Source: an uncultured Verrucomicrobiota bacterium
Lineage (GTDB): Bacteria; Verrucomicrobiota; Verrucomicrobiia; Limisphaerales; UBA9464
Direction of reading: 5' to 3'
Assembly (NCBI GenBank): GCA_903925515.1
Contig: CAIYFP010000532.1
Span: 1-16,099, forward strand
DNA: 16,099 nucleotides
Shown in pieces: positions 16,019-16,099 of this stretch. Position 1 is the first letter of the stretch, and each line of letters opens with the position of its first letter. Under the pieces are notes generated by a model that saw only the letters and a program-made list of their open reading frames with translations, was not told where the DNA came from and did no database searches. The position numbers and the translations under genes are program-made.

Positions 16019-16099
16019 GAAATGCTCGGGAAGTGGGACGGGCGGGGATCGAAGGGCTCGTGTAGTGGAGATCTGCCCCTTGGCACCCGTCGGCCGCCG

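Overview
The window is a GC-rich stretch of bacterial chromosome that most likely comes from a Verrucomicrobiota genome, with Planctomycetota as the alternative. The pointers are a DUF1501 protein coupled to a PSD1-type cytochrome protein (DUF1549/DUF1553), a very large secreted protein combining a CotH-like kinase domain with lamin-tail domains, and a two-helix membrane protein with TPR repeats of a type I associate with Verrucomicrobiota. No phage, IS element, CRISPR array, rRNA or tRNA was recognised.

Layout. Bases 1-32 may hold the last codons of a plus-strand gene. Bases 33-764 are non-coding and rich in hairpins. A plus-strand membrane TPR protein occupies 765-1529. A 1 kb stretch (1530-2548) holds no convincing gene and may contain decayed coding sequence. 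From 14488 down to 2549 five genes lie head to tail on the minus strand: a Tat-exported DUF1501 protein, the PSD1 c-type cytochrome protein (4-base ATGA overlap), a predicted cis-3-hydroxy-L-proline dehydratase (70-base gap), a Tat-exported metallophosphoesterase (120-base gap) and the 1747-residue CotH/lamin-tail protein (144-base gap). An MFS transporter (14613-15869, plus strand) diverges from DUF1501 across a 124-base control region and is followed by an intrinsic-terminator-like hairpin at 15988-16018.

How the genes may work together. Four of the five minus-strand products carry export signals (two Tat, two Sec) and one is a cytoplasmic enolase-superfamily enzyme. With the divergent metabolite:H+ symporter, the set could process a polymer or peptide outside the cytoplasm, import a small acid or amino acid such as a hydroxyproline, and dehydrate it in the cytoplasm. 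The dehydratase assignment rests on conserved residues. The functional link between the genes is inference from gene order. The roles of the DUF1501, PSD1 and CotH/lamin-tail proteins are not established.

The features most worth a second look are the domain architecture of the CotH/lamin-tail protein, the hydroxyproline dehydratase beside an exported DUF1501/PSD1 pair, the dyad-symmetric site between DUF1501 and the MFS gene, an unusually high number of CCATGG sites, and the gene-poor left flank with its hairpins and possible pseudogene.
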